NCBI RefSeq assembly: GCF_002926165.1
Contig: NZ_MAGP01000115.1
Span: 1 to 64,000 of the forward strand
Length of the DNA: 64,000 bases
Source of the DNA: Micromonospora chalcea
Lineage (GTDB): Bacteria > Actinomycetota > Actinomycetes > Mycobacteriales > Micromonosporaceae
Reading direction: 5' to 3'
Under the pieces are notes generated by a model that saw only the letters and a list, made by a program, of their open reading frames with translations, had not been told where the DNA came from and ran no database searches. Within the stretch, counting starts at the first letter, position 1, and each line of letters begins with the position of its first letter. This document shows, one piece after another, positions 25,599 to 36,175 of this stretch. The position numbers and the translations under genes were made by a program.

Positions 25599-25665
25599 GC
25601 GTACCGCCCCGATGTCGCGCTGGTCGGCCACGTGCGCGGACCAGCGCGACATCGGGGCGGTACGC
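25599..25665. repeat. Perfect 27-bp inverted repeat at the break of the SDR pseudogene
   Basis: The arms 25599-25625 and 25639-25665 are exact inverted copies around a 13-nt spacer. The right arm is SDR coding sequence (RDIGAVRA region). The left arm is its mirror copy and replaces the missing N-terminal coding part. Confidence 0.9.
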
Positions 25666-26275
25666 GCGTTCGCCGAGGCGGTCGAGCGGGAGCACGGCGG
25701 CGTGGACGTGCTGTTCGCCAACGCCGGTATCCAAGCGTTCGCGCCGCTGCTGGAGATGACCGACCAGCACTGGCACGACCAGATCGACGTGAACCTCACC
25801 GGCGCCGCGAACGTGCTGCGGGTGTTCGCGCCACTGCTGGTACGGCGCGGCGGCGGGCGGATCGTCATCACGTCGTCCACCCAGGGACAGCACGGCACCA
25901 CGAACGGGTCCGCGTACTCGGCGTCCAAGTGGGGGCTCATTGGGCTGATGAAGTCCGCCGCGCTGGAACTCGGGCCGCACGGCGTGACGGTGAACGCGGT
26001 GATCCCGGGGCTGGTCGACACCGCGCTGACCCGGCACCGGGACCGTTACGTGCAGGCGCTGGTGGAGGCGGGGAAGTCACCGTCGGATGACCTGGCCGAG
26101 GTGGAGCGGGAAGCGGTCGGGGCGCTGCGGGCGAAGACGCCGCTGGGCGTGCCGTGGGTGGAGCCGGAGGACGTCGCGCCCGCTGGTGGTGTTCCTCGCC
26201 TCCGACGCGGCGCGCATGGTCAGCGGCATGTCGTTCGCCGCGACAGCGGGCGACAGCGCGCACGTGACCGCCTGA
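25639..26275 (+). pseudogene. Truncated and frameshifted SDR (mycofactocin-associated type)
   Basis: What remains is the C-terminal three quarters of an SDR: GGVDVLFANAGI, SSTQGQHG, the active-site YSASKWGL, and NAVIPGLVDTALTRH. The TGxxxGxG cofactor loop is missing; the sequence before the right arm of a 27-bp inverted repeat is unrelated. Near 26180 an extra C (GCGCCC for GCGCC) shifts the frame. The expected ending (PLVVFLASDAARMVSGMSF, then AATAGDSAHV) continues in another frame to a stop at 26275. The ending resembles mycofactocin-dependent alcohol dehydrogenases. The gene is dead at both ends. Confidence 0.85.
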
Positions 26276-26323
26276 TCCCGTCGGGCCGCCGGCGACGGCG
26301 GTCGTGGCCGGGGACGCATCGAG

Positions 26324-26356
26324 CCGGCGCCCCGGCCACGAGGGCCGGGGCGCCGG
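26324..26356 (-). terminator. Hairpin terminator after the GH81 gene
   Basis: A perfect 14-bp stem (26324-26337 with 26343-26356) and a 5-nt ACGAG loop lie 24 nt beyond the GH81 stop. An alternative 11-bp stem with 26304-26314 overlaps it. Confidence 0.8.
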
Positions 26357-26380
26357 AGTCGCGCGTTCAGGAGCTTCGGG

Positions 26381-29365
26381 TCAGGAACCGTACGGCAGCG
26401 TGACAGTCGAGCCGTTGCCCACGCCGAGGATCGTGGGCGCGCCGCCGATGGCGTTCCACACCTCGACGCGTACCGTGCCGCCGGACAGATTGCCCAGCGT
26501 GCCGGTGGCCGAGAGCAGGCCCTGGGTCTGCCGGTAGCGCTCCGCGCCCGGGATCGGATCGGTGGCGAAGTACCGGTAGGTCTCCACCCGCTCGACGCTG
26601 CCGTTGCCGGTCAGGTCGTAGGAGACCCGGATCTGGACGCCGTTGCCGATCGCCGTGCCGGCGTCGACGGCCAGGTCGAAGGCGGTCGCCCCGCCGGTGT
26701 ACGTGCCGGTCAGCCCGGTGGCGGTGAACACCTGCGGGTTGGTCGGCGTGCCGTCGTGGTTGCCGTTCGCCGCCGCCACGTTCACCGTGCCGGCGGTGCC
26801 GGCGTTGCCGTCCAGCCCGCCGCCCGAGCGCAGGTACCGGACCGGCTTCAGCGCGCTGCCCGTACCCGTCGGGCTGGGGCTGGCGGAGGTCGGCGTGGGA
26901 CTCGCGGTGGTGGGGGTGGGGCTGGGCGTCGAGGTCGTCGGCGTGCCGGTCGGCACGGTCCCACCGCCGGTGGCGTTGCCGCCGCTCCACGTGTACGCCC
27001 CGGACGTGGCGGTCTTGCCGGCCGGCACGGCGAGCGTGACGCCGTTGGAGAACGTGACGGTGAGCGGCCGGGCGGTGATGTTCGACGCCACGTAGGTGCG
27101 GACGCCGTTCTTGACGAACACCTTCGCCAGCGGGTGGTTGGCGGTGACCGTGGTGTCCACGGTGCCGAGCGCGGCGAGGTTGCGGATCCAGTGGAACGTG
27201 TGCGCCTTGCTCTCGCCCTCCTCGCTGGTGAACCCGCTGTTCGCGCGGAAGTTGCGCAGCGCCTGCTCGCCGTCGCCGAGGGCCAGGAACTCCCAGATGA
27301 TGTCCTGCCACACCGTCGGCGGGCCGCCCTTGTTGGTGACCAGCTCGGCGTAGTTGGCCTTGACGTACTCGGGGAAGTCGCCCAGGTAGAGGTGACCGCC
27401 GGTGATCGGCAGCATGTTGATGCCCTGGATCATCTCCGGCGCCGCGGAGAACCAGGTGGAGTACGACCCGCCGTCGCCCCACACCATGCCGACCGTCTTG
27501 TGCCCGAACGCGGCCGGGAAGTTCTGGTCGTACACGTCGAACCAGTACTCGGAGATGGCCGCGGACTGGGTGGTCCACAGGTAGACCCCGGCGTCGCGCA
27601 CGGCGGTGTCGCCGGTGGCCTGACCCCACTGGATCAGGGCGTTGGCGAAATTCATCCCCTCCGACGAGGACTCCTGGTTGTTGCCGGCGAAGAACGGCGC
27701 CAGCCCGGAGGCCCAGTCGTGCCCGGCGTAGATGTCGAAGTCCCGCAGGTAGGGGAAGCGGCTGTCGGCGCGGTCGTAGTTGTTGGCGTCGCGGATGAGC
27801 AGGTCGATCATGCCGCCGTAGCGGCTGTCGTCGGCCCATCCGGGGTCGAACTTGGCGACCGTGGCGGCGGCGGCGATGAAGTAGCCGTAGTGGAAGTGGT
27901 GGTCGTTGAGGTCCTCGTCGGAGCCGTACGAGGCGGGGTAGCCGATGAGCGTGCCCCAGTTGCGGTCGTAGTAGAACAGCTGGCCGGTCTCGCCCGAGCT
28001 CGCGGTGAGCCAGTTGGTCAGCCGGTTCTTCATCGCGGTCACCGCCGCGTCGCGGACCGAGGTCTGCCCGAGCTGGTCGGCGATCTCGGCGATCCGGGCG
28101 GCCCGGCCGAGTCCCTTGCCGGCCCAGTACGTGTCGGTGCCGCTGACGCCTTCCGGGTTGCCCTGCTCGGCGTTCAGGTAGCCGGTGACGGTGGCCAGGT
28201 CGGCGCCGCTGGAGTCGCCGACGGCGGGCACCGCGGGCAGCACGCCGGTGAAGCGCATCGTGGTGGTGAACGACGGCACGCCGGTGAGCACCCGCATGGC
28301 GCCGCGCGCCGAGACGTACGTCGGGGTGATCGGGGTGGCGCCGGTGAGGCTGCGCCACTGGTGCGGGTAGAGCGCCACCACGGTCTTCGTCTCGCTGCCC
28401 TCGCGGGGCGTGGTGGTGAACGCGTACGTGGTGCGCACGGTTCCCGCCGACGGGTCGTACGTGTAGCTCATCCGGGTGCCGGTGACGTGGGCGTGGGCGT
28501 ACCGGCCGTAGGTGTCGGCCAAGGCGGCCCGGTCACCGCCGCCGGGCAGCACCGCCACCGAGAAGTACCCCTTGCCGGCCAGCGTCGAGCTGATGCCGGC
28601 GCCGTTGACGGTCCAGGTCGCGCCGGTGGGGGCGTACGCGACGTAGTCGTGGCCGTTGACCGTGAAGCCGATGGTGGCGCCGGAGTTGCGCCACACGGTG
28701 GGTGTCGCGGTGGCGGTGAGCTGCGCGGTGCCGCCGCTGACCGTGTAGTAGCTGAACGGCAGCCCGTGGCCGATGGTGGCGCGCATGGTGCGGCTGCCGT
28801 CGCTCCAGTCGGCGGTGACCGTCCAGTCGCTCCAGCCGGCGGCCTTGACCACCGGCGCCGACAGTCCGGGCATCCCGACGCGGACGTCCTCGCCGTACGG
28901 GTAGTGGAACTCGCCGACGCCGGTCGCGGTGCCGCTGATGGCGGGCGTGGTGGTGTACGACAGGCCGAGCCCGTTGTTCTCGGCCTTGAACGCCAGCGGG
29001 TGGGCGTGCAGGTTCTCGCTGCCGGCGCAGTTGTTGCGCTTCCAGATCAGCGACGACCACCAGTCGTTCGTGGGGATTGCGCCGGCGGGCGCGTCGGCGG
29101 TGGTGAAGATGCGCGGGTTGGTGCTGATCGCGCCGCAGCCCTTGGGCAGCAGGGCGCCGGGCGGCAGCGTCTCGGTGTAGCTGCCCGCGCCGACGGCGCC
29201 GGCGGTGGCGGTGCCGCCGCCGCCGACCACGGCGCCCAGCAGGCCGGCGGCCAGCACGGACGCGGCGACGAGGGCGGTCGCCCGCAGACCGCGACGGCGG
29301 GCCGGGGACGGGACGGGCGCGGTCGGGGGTACGGGGTCGGGAGAGAAGTCCCGCAGGAGGGTCAT
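26381..29365 (-). CDS. Secreted GH81 endo-beta-1,3-glucanase with C-terminal carbohydrate-binding domain
   Basis: A 994-residue extracellular enzyme for beta-1,3-glucan such as fungal cell walls. A long N-region with a hydrophobic segment (about 28-58) serves as signal. The GH81 domain runs from about 65 to 790. The diagnostic motifs are NDHHFHYGYF (487-496), DFDIYAGHDWASG (542-554) and GNNQESSSEG (561-570), which hold the acidic catalytic residues. A Thr/Pro/Ser linker (about 815-850) leads to a beta-rich module of about 140 residues, possibly CBM56. The ATG at 29365 has AAGGGG upstream; a GTG five codons earlier is possible. The promoter is bracketed by two perfect palindromes. Confidence 0.93.
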   Translation of the reverse strand: MTLLRDFSPDPVPPTAPVPSPARRRGLRATALVAASVLAAGLLGAVVGGGGTATAGAVGAGSYTETLPPGALLPKGCGAISTNPRIFTTADAPAGAIPTNDWWSSLIWKRNNCAGSENLHAHPLAFKAENNGLGLSYTTTPAISGTATGVGEFHYPYGEDVRVGMPGLSAPVVKAAGWSDWTVTADWSDGSRTMRATIGHGLPFSYYTVSGGTAQLTATATPTVWRNSGATIGFTVNGHDYVAYAPTGATWTVNGAGISSTLAGKGYFSVAVLPGGGDRAALADTYGRYAHAHVTGTRMSYTYDPSAGTVRTTYAFTTTPREGSETKTVVALYPHQWRSLTGATPITPTYVSARGAMRVLTGVPSFTTTMRFTGVLPAVPAVGDSSGADLATVTGYLNAEQGNPEGVSGTDTYWAGKGLGRAARIAEIADQLGQTSVRDAAVTAMKNRLTNWLTASSGETGQLFYYDRNWGTLIGYPASYGSDEDLNDHHFHYGYFIAAAATVAKFDPGWADDSRYGGMIDLLIRDANNYDRADSRFPYLRDFDIYAGHDWASGLAPFFAGNNQESSSEGMNFANALIQWGQATGDTAVRDAGVYLWTTQSAAISEYWFDVYDQNFPAAFGHKTVGMVWGDGGSYSTWFSAAPEMIQGINMLPITGGHLYLGDFPEYVKANYAELVTNKGGPPTVWQDIIWEFLALGDGEQALRNFRANSGFTSEEGESKAHTFHWIRNLAALGTVDTTVTANHPLAKVFVKNGVRTYVASNITARPLTVTFSNGVTLAVPAGKTATSGAYTWSGGNATGGGTVPTGTPTTSTPSPTPTTASPTPTSASPSPTGTGSALKPVRYLRSGGGLDGNAGTAGTVNVAAANGNHDGTPTNPQVFTATGLTGTYTGGATAFDLAVDAGTAIGNGVQIRVSYDLTGNGSVERVETYRYFATDPIPGAERYRQTQGLLSATGTLGNLSGGTVRVEVWNAIGGAPTILGVGNGSTVTLPYGS

Positions 29366-29420
29366 GGAGGTCCCCTTCACGAGGAGAAGGCGGGGTACGG
29401 AGTGGTGGTGCGGCAGTCGT

Positions 29421-29499
29421 GAGAGCGCTCTCTTGAGAAGGGACAGTAAGGTTCGGGTTACGGATCCGTCAATGTCTTGTTACCGAAGAGAGCGCTCTC
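29421..29499 (-). promoter_or_regulatory. GH81 promoter bracketed by two GAGAGCGCTCTC operators
   Basis: Two identical perfect 12-bp palindromes lie at 29421-29432 and 29488-29499, centres 67 bp apart. Between them the minus strand reads TTGACG (29467-29472), 18 bp, TACTGT (29443-29448). One operator thus falls just downstream of the start site and the other 15 bp upstream of the -35. The sequence resembles LacI-family sites of the CebR/CelR type (TGGGAGCGCTCCCA) that repress polysaccharidase genes. Confidence 0.75.
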
Positions 29500-29625
29500 C
29501 CGCGCTCGCGACCGACCCTTCGATCACCTTAAGAAGCGCGCTGACCAGGCTCGACGGTGCGCACGAGCGCCGCCCCGGGCCGAGGCGGCCGGGGGCGGCG
29601 TGAGGACGCGTGTGCCTACGCTGCG

Positions 29626-29988
29626 TCAGGCGGCGGTGGCGGCGAGGCTCCGCGCGTCGGTCCGTGCCTCGGCCGTGCCCGGCTCACCGGCGGCACCGGG
29701 CCGGCTGGCGCCCGGCTGTCCGGCGTCAGGCCGCGAGCCGGACTGCGGCGAGCCGGCGGACTGCCGGGGCGCGGCGGACTGCCGGGGCGCCCGGGCGGCG
29801 CTCAGCCCCGCCTGCGCGTTGTTCCACGCGCCGCAGGGCCAGGCGGCCCCGGCGCAGCTCGGGCTCGCGCAGACACGTTCGGCGTCGGGCTGGTGCGCGT
29901 CTGCCACCGCGGCGGCCAGGTCCCACAGCAGCGGATCGGTCACCTCCGCGGGGCGGTCGGTGACGCGGTCTGTGCTGGCTTCGGACAT
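29626..29988 (-). CDS. Small hypothetical protein with a Cys-containing SCAGAAWPCGAWNNA motif
   Basis: A 120-residue protein I do not recognise. The first 60 residues are ordered-looking: LLWDLAAAVADAHQP, then a patch with three Cys (VCASPSCAGAAWPCGAW, Cys at 40, 45 and 52), which could bind a metal. The rest is a Pro/Ser/Ala/Gln-rich low-complexity tail. There is no signal peptide. The ATG at 29988 has a GGGGA element about 7 nt upstream. It is divergent from the YrdC-family gene. Codon usage fits the neighbours, so I regard it as a real gene. Confidence 0.6.
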   Translation of the reverse strand: MSEASTDRVTDRPAEVTDPLLWDLAAAVADAHQPDAERVCASPSCAGAAWPCGAWNNAQAGLSAARAPRQSAAPRQSAGSPQSGSRPDAGQPGASRPGAAGEPGTAEARTDARSLAATAA

Positions 29989-30084
29989 GATTCGGTCCCC
30001 CTGTCGTGAACAGCCCCCACCTGTTTCCGGAAACCGCCCCGGCCAAACCTGCGCCCGCCAGGTCGCGGGCATAGGCTGGCCGTC

Positions 30085-30705
30085 GTGGCGAGGTACTACG
30101 ACCTGCATCCGGACAACCCCCAGCCCCGCGTGATCCGGCAGGTGGTGGACCTGCTGCGCGCCGACGGGGTGATCGCGTACCCGACGGACTCCTGCTACGC
30201 GCTCGGCTGCCGGATCGGCAACCGCGACGGCGTGGAACGCATCCGCGAGATCCGGCGGCTCGACGACCGGCACCCGTTCACGCTCGTGTGCGCCGACTTC
30301 GCCCAGCTCGGCCAGTTCGTCAAGCTCAGCAACGCGGTCTTCCGCCAGGTCAAGTCCGTCATCCCGGGCAGCTACACGTTCCTGCTGCCGGCCACCGCCG
30401 AGGTGCCCCGGCGGTTGCAGGACCCGCGCCGGCGGGTGGTCGGGGCGCGCGTGCCGAGCCACACGGTGACCCAGGCGCTGCTGGCCGAACTGGGTGAGCC
30501 GCTGCTGTCCAGCACGCTGCTGCTGCCCGGCGAGGACGAGCCGATGACCCAGGGCTGGGAGATCAAGGAACGGCTCGACCACCTGATCGACGCCGTGGTC
30601 GACGCCGGTGACTGCGGGCTCGAGCCGACCACCGTGGTCGACCTGTCCGGCGAGGAGCCGGAGATCCTGCGTCGCGGCGCCGGAGACCCGGCCCGCTTCG
30701 AGTAA
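30085..30705 (+). CDS. YrdC/YciO/Sua5-family protein (threonylcarbamoyl-AMP synthase type)
   Basis: A 206-residue protein with the YrdC fold: GVIAYPTDSCYALGCRIGN at about 28-46, then RLDDRHPFTLVC and SYTFLLPAT, and RVPSHTVTQALL near 130. YrdC/Sua5 makes threonylcarbamoyl-adenylate for the tRNA t6A modification. This shorter, YciO-like version (SCYALG instead of the usual TVYGLG) may have a related rather than identical role. Many actinobacteria carry a separate Sua5. The GTG at 30085 is the family-consistent start. The antiporter gene follows 78 bp downstream. Confidence 0.8.
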   Translation: MARYYDLHPDNPQPRVIRQVVDLLRADGVIAYPTDSCYALGCRIGNRDGVERIREIRRLDDRHPFTLVCADFAQLGQFVKLSNAVFRQVKSVIPGSYTFLLPATAEVPRRLQDPRRRVVGARVPSHTVTQALLAELGEPLLSSTLLLPGEDEPMTQGWEIKERLDHLIDAVVDAGDCGLEPTTVVDLSGEEPEILRRGAGDPARFE

Positions 30706-30783
30706 CGATCACCGATTCCGCCCCGTCCGGGCGCCGTCGTGGGGCACGGTAGGGACCCGGGGGAACGGTGACGGGGGTACGGC

Positions 30784-32358
30784 GTGGAAGCACTCCTGCT
30801 GATCACGGTGCTCGGCGCGACAGTGCTCGTCGGGACCACGATCGGCGGTCGCTACAGCGTCGCGCCGCCCGTGCTGCTGATCGCCATGGGCGCGCTGATC
30901 GGCCTGCTGCCGCCGTTCGACAACCTGATCCTCGAGCCCGAGGTCGTGCTGGTGCTGTTCCTCCCGGCCATCCTCTACCGGGAGAGTCTGGTCATCAGCC
31001 TGCGCGAGATCCGCGCCAACCTGGTGGTGATCATCGGCCTCGCCGTCGTGCTGGTGATCATCACGATGGCCGCTGTCGCGTTCACCGCGCAGGCTCTCGG
31101 CGTGGCGGCGTCCGCCGCCTGGGTGCTCGGCGCGGTCCTGGCCCCCACCGACGCCGCCGCCGTGGCCGGCCTGGCCAAACGGATGCCGCGCGGCATCCTC
31201 ACCACGCTGCGCGCGGAGAGCCTGGTCAACGACGGTACGGCGCTCGTGCTCTTCGCCGTGGCGGCCGGCGTGATCGCGGGCGGGACGGTGCCCGGGCCGC
31301 TGCTGCTCACCGGCGAGTTCATCGGCAAGTCGGCCGGCGGCGTGGCCGCGGGACTGCTCGTCGGCGCGGTCGTGGTGCTGATCCGCAAGCACGTCGACGA
31401 TCCGATGCGCGAGGGCGGGTTGAGCATCCTCACCCCGTTCGTGGCGTTCCTGCTCGCCGACGCGGTGCACGCCAGCGGCGTGCTCGCGGTGGTGGTGTCC
31501 GGACTGTTGCTGTCCTACGCCGCGCCCCGGGTGATCCGGGCCCGCTCCCGGGTCACCGCGTTCGCGTTCTGGGACCTCTCCACCTTCATGATCAACGGCG
31601 GCCTGTTCGTGCTGCTCGGCACGCAGGTGCCGCGTTCACTGCGCAGCATCACCAGCCACTCGCCGGCCGCGTCGCTCGGCATCGCGGTGCTCGTCGCACT
31701 GGTGGTGGTGATGATCCGGCTGCTCTGGGTGCACCTGTCGGTGTCGGCGCTGCAACGGGCGGACCGGCGGGAGTCGAGCCGGGCGCGGCACTTCGACTTC
31801 CGCATGCGTACCGCGGTGGGCTGGGCCGGGTTCCGCGGCGCCGTCTCGCTCGCGGCGGCGCTGGCCGTGCCGGTCACCATGCACGACGGAAGCACGGTAC
31901 GCGAACGCGACCTGATCATCTTCGTCACCGTGGTGGTGATCGTGCTGATCATGCTGGTGCAGGGCACCACGCTGCCCGCCGTCGTGAGCTGGGCCGGCCT
32001 GACCGGCGACCGGGAACGCGACGACGAGGTGCGCTGGGCCCGGATCCGGGCCACCGAGGCAGCCCTGGAGGCGCTGCCCCGGGCCGCCAGCGACGTGGGC
32101 GCCACCCAGGACACGGTGGACCGGCTGCGGGCCGACTACGAGGACCACCTGGCCGCCGCGCGCGACCCCGGCGGCGAGGAGGCGGAGGGGGAGCGGGAGA
32201 TGGCCCGCCGGCTGCGGTTGCGGGTGCTCGACCACAAGCGGCAGGAGATCACCCGGCTGCGCAACACCAGGCAGATCGACGACGTGGTGCTCCGGCAGCT
32301 CCAGGCGGCCATCGACATCGAGGAGATCCGCCTGCTCGGGCCGGAGACGGAGGAGTGA
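30784..32358 (+). CDS. CPA1-family Na+/H+ antiporter
   Basis: A 524-residue cation/proton antiporter with about 12 membrane helices in residues 1-405. Landmarks are PTDAAAVAGLAKRMP (about 122-136) and the ESLVNDGTALVLF signature (about 144-156) with the ND pair of CPA1 exchangers. The cytoplasmic C-terminal tail (about 415-524) is charged and helical, possibly a coiled coil (RDPGGEEAEGEREMARR). It should export Na+ and help pH and salt balance. The start is the GTG at 30784. A hairpin follows the stop codon. Confidence 0.92.
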   Translation: MEALLLITVLGATVLVGTTIGGRYSVAPPVLLIAMGALIGLLPPFDNLILEPEVVLVLFLPAILYRESLVISLREIRANLVVIIGLAVVLVIITMAAVAFTAQALGVAASAAWVLGAVLAPTDAAAVAGLAKRMPRGILTTLRAESLVNDGTALVLFAVAAGVIAGGTVPGPLLLTGEFIGKSAGGVAAGLLVGAVVVLIRKHVDDPMREGGLSILTPFVAFLLADAVHASGVLAVVVSGLLLSYAAPRVIRARSRVTAFAFWDLSTFMINGGLFVLLGTQVPRSLRSITSHSPAASLGIAVLVALVVVMIRLLWVHLSVSALQRADRRESSRARHFDFRMRTAVGWAGFRGAVSLAAALAVPVTMHDGSTVRERDLIIFVTVVVIVLIMLVQGTTLPAVVSWAGLTGDRERDDEVRWARIRATEAALEALPRAASDVGATQDTVDRLRADYEDHLAAARDPGGEEAEGEREMARRLRLRVLDHKRQEITRLRNTRQIDDVVLRQLQAAIDIEEIRLLGPETEE

Positions 32359-32359
32359 A

Positions 32360-32390
32360 CCGGCCGCCACCCGGAAAGGGCGGCGGTCGG
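32360..32390. terminator. Convergent hairpin between the antiporter and the propeller pseudogene
   Basis: A 9-bp stem (32360-32368 with 32382-32390, one G-T pair) lies immediately after the antiporter stop and 6 bp before the stop of the opposing gene, so it can serve both. Confidence 0.55.
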
Positions 32391-32396
32391 CGTGGC

Positions 32397-33331
32397 TCAG
32401 CGCGCGTCGACAGCGACGACCGTGTACGGGGTGGTCGGAGTCGGCGGGGTGGTGAACCGGCCGTTCGGCAGGTAGAGCCGGCCGAGCGCGGCGGCCACCG
32501 TGGTCGGCACGTCGAAGCCCGGGTCGGTGATGACGCCTCGGGCGACGCCGGCCGTGCCGGCGCGGTTCAGGTCGACCACGGCGACCTGGTTGAGGAAATT
32601 CTGCACCACGTACAGCCTGCGGCCGAGCAGCAGCAGGCCGTCACCGTTGAGGAACGTGGCGCCCGGCACGTCGACGGCGGTGGTGACGCCGGTGGCCGGG
32701 TCCACCCGGAACAGCGTGCCGGTGTTCGACTGCACGACGATCAGCGCGCGCCCGTCGGGCGTGGGCGCGATGCCGTTGAGGTTGACGCCGGTGCCGCGAT
32801 CTGCTGGAAGTCACCGGTGAGCGGCAGCGTGGTGAAACCGCCGGCGGGCGGCAGCGTGCCGCCGTGTCCGAGCGGCAGGCGGTAGAGCACCGGCCGGTTC
32901 GAGTCGGTGAACCAGGCGGCGTCGCGGGTGAGCGTCACGTCGTTGACGAACGTCGGCGCCTCGGCGAACCGGTAGCTCGCGAGCACGGCGCCGGTGCGGG
33001 TGTCGACGACCCGGGCGTCCCCGGCGGTGCCGCCGGCGACGAAGAGCCGGCCCCGCGCGTCGACCTTCAGGCCGAGCGACGGAGTGCCGGTGGCGGGGCT
33101 GACCTGCTTGCCCGCCCCGGTGATCAGGTCGGCGCGGTAGATCTCACCGGTGGCCCGCGACCCGAACCAGGCGTAGCGGCCGGCGGCGGCGACGCCCTCC
33201 GGCTGGAAGCCGTCCGGCAGCGCGATCACGCTCGGGCGGCGGTCGTGGGCGGCGGCGGGGGCCGGGGCGGCGGTGGTGACGAGGGTGGCGGCCAGGGCGA
33301 CGCCGAGGACGGTCCTGATGCGTCGGTTCAC
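32397..33331 (-). pseudogene. Secreted beta-propeller (SMP-30/NHL-like) protein gene with one frameshift
   Basis: The two halves of one protein lie in different frames. The first half (GTG at 33331; signal peptide TVLGVALAATLVTTAAPAPA) gives propeller blades such as LPDGFQPEGVAAAGRYAWFG and LFVAGGTAGDARVVD up to TGDFQQI near 32805. The second half (GVNLNGIAPTPDGRALIVVQ onward, ending VVAVDAR) continues in another frame. One base is missing near 32791-32800 (GTGCCGCGAT). If repaired, the protein is about 310 residues. It may be a sequencing error or a recent mutation, because both halves are otherwise well preserved. Confidence 0.8.
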
Positions 33332-33408
33332 TGTGGTCCTTCCGGACGAAACGGTGGAACAGGACCTGCCCCACTGTACGGTCGCCGGCCGGCGACCGCC
33401 GGGGACGC

Positions 33409-33437
33409 GACCCGGCACGGTGCTCCCGTGCCGGGTC
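33409..33437 (-). terminator. Hairpin terminator after the GH10 xylanase gene
   Basis: A perfect 12-bp stem (33409-33420 with 33426-33437) and a 5-nt TGCTC loop begin 10 nt past the xylanase stop. An 18-bp palindrome (33380-33397) lies further on, before the propeller gene. Confidence 0.8.
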
Positions 33438-33447
33438 ACGCCGACTG

Positions 33448-35278
<1,831 letters not shown>

Positions 35279-36124
35279 ATGCGCCGACCCGCGCTCGTCG
35301 TACTCGTCCTCGCCGTCCTGCTGACCGGCGCTCCGGCGGTCGCCCGGGCCGGCGTCGCCACTCCACCGGCCGGGCCCGCCGCGCTCGCCGGGATCCGCAC
35401 GCCCGGCACCGCCTGGGAGCACGACCCGGCCACCGGCCGGCTCACGGTCACCGCCGACGACACGGTACGCGGCAGCGAGCTGGCCGCGCTGCGCCGGACC
35501 GCGGCCCGGGCCGGCGCGGTGCTGCGCCACGAACCCGGGCGGCTGCGTACGCTCATCGCCGGCGGTCAGGCGATCTACGGCGGCGGCGGGCGCTGTTCAC
35601 TGGGCGCGAACGTGCGCAGCGGCGCCACCTGGTACTTCGTCACCGCCGGACACTGCACGCGCCTCGCCGCCACCTGGTACGCCGACAGCGCCCGCACGAC
35701 GGTGCTGGGCAGCCGGACCGGCAGCAGCTTCCCCGGCAACGACTACGGCGTGGTCCGCTACACCGGAACCGCCGCCCACCCGAGCGCGATCCACACCTAC
35801 CCGGGGCAGGTCACCGTAACCGCCGCCGGCAGCGCGTACGTCGGGCAGGCGGTCTGCCGCAGCGGCGCCACCACCGGCGTGCGGTGCGGCACCGTCACCG
35901 GGCTGAACGCCACAGTCAACTACGCCGAGGGCAGCGTCACCGGGCTCATCCGCACGAACATCTGCGCCGAGCCGGGCGACAGCGGCGGACCGCTCTACGT
36001 GGCCGCCACCGGCACCGTCCTCGGCGTCCTCTCCGGCGGCAGTGGCACCTGCGCGAGCGGCGGCACCAGCTACTACCAGCCGATCCTGGAGATCCTCGCC
36101 GCGTACGGCCTGACCATCCCCTGA
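35279..36124 (+). CDS. Secreted S1-family (chymotrypsin/streptogrisin-like) serine protease
   Basis: A 281-residue pre-pro-protease. The signal peptide covers residues 1-24 ([20 protein letters not shown]). A short propeptide runs to about 94. The catalytic domain (about 95-281) has the triad H125 (TAGHC), D155 (GNDYGVV) and S235 (GDSGGP), with paired Cys C106/C126, C193/C203 and C229/C257. This is the compact streptogrisin-type domain. Extended GAGGAGGT lies 9 nt before the ATG. It likely adds protein degradation to the neighbouring wall- and fibre-degrading enzymes. Confidence 0.93.
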   Translation: MRRPALVVLVLAVLLTGAPAVARAGVATPPAGPAALAGIRTPGTAWEHDPATGRLTVTADDTVRGSELAALRRTAARAGAVLRHEPGRLRTLIAGGQAIYGGGGRCSLGANVRSGATWYFVTAGHCTRLAATWYADSARTTVLGSRTGSSFPGNDYGVVRYTGTAAHPSAIHTYPGQVTVTAAGSAYVGQAVCRSGATTGVRCGTVTGLNATVNYAEGSVTGLIRTNICAEPGDSGGPLYVAATGTVLGVLSGGSGTCASGGTSYYQPILEILAAYGLTIP

Positions 36125-36130
36125 CCGGCC

Positions 36131-36159
36131 GCGCGGGCGGCCCGTCGTGCCGCCCGCGC
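36131..36159. terminator. Bidirectional hairpin terminator
   Basis: A perfect 11-bp stem (36131-36141 with 36149-36159) lies between the S1 protease stop and the stop of the convergent monooxygenase-like gene. Confidence 0.7.
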
Positions 36160-36175
36160 CGGACCGGTCACCCGG

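Noticed and set aside
22203..26021. A 1272-residue open frame on the minus strand opposite the FAD/Fe-S enzyme
   Set aside because: It is a by-product of the high third-position GC of the real plus-strand gene. Its composition (Arg, Gly, Ala, His, Gln) is typical of such shadows and it has no domain pattern.
25543..26403. Intact SDR gene starting at 25543
   Set aside because: The first 30 residues of that frame are not SDR-like and the TGxxxGxG loop is absent. The C-terminal family motif is in another frame.
26756..29422. An 888-residue plus-strand frame opposite GH81
   Set aside because: The minus strand has intact GH81 motifs and a signal peptide. The plus-strand frame is a GC-skew shadow without recognisable features.
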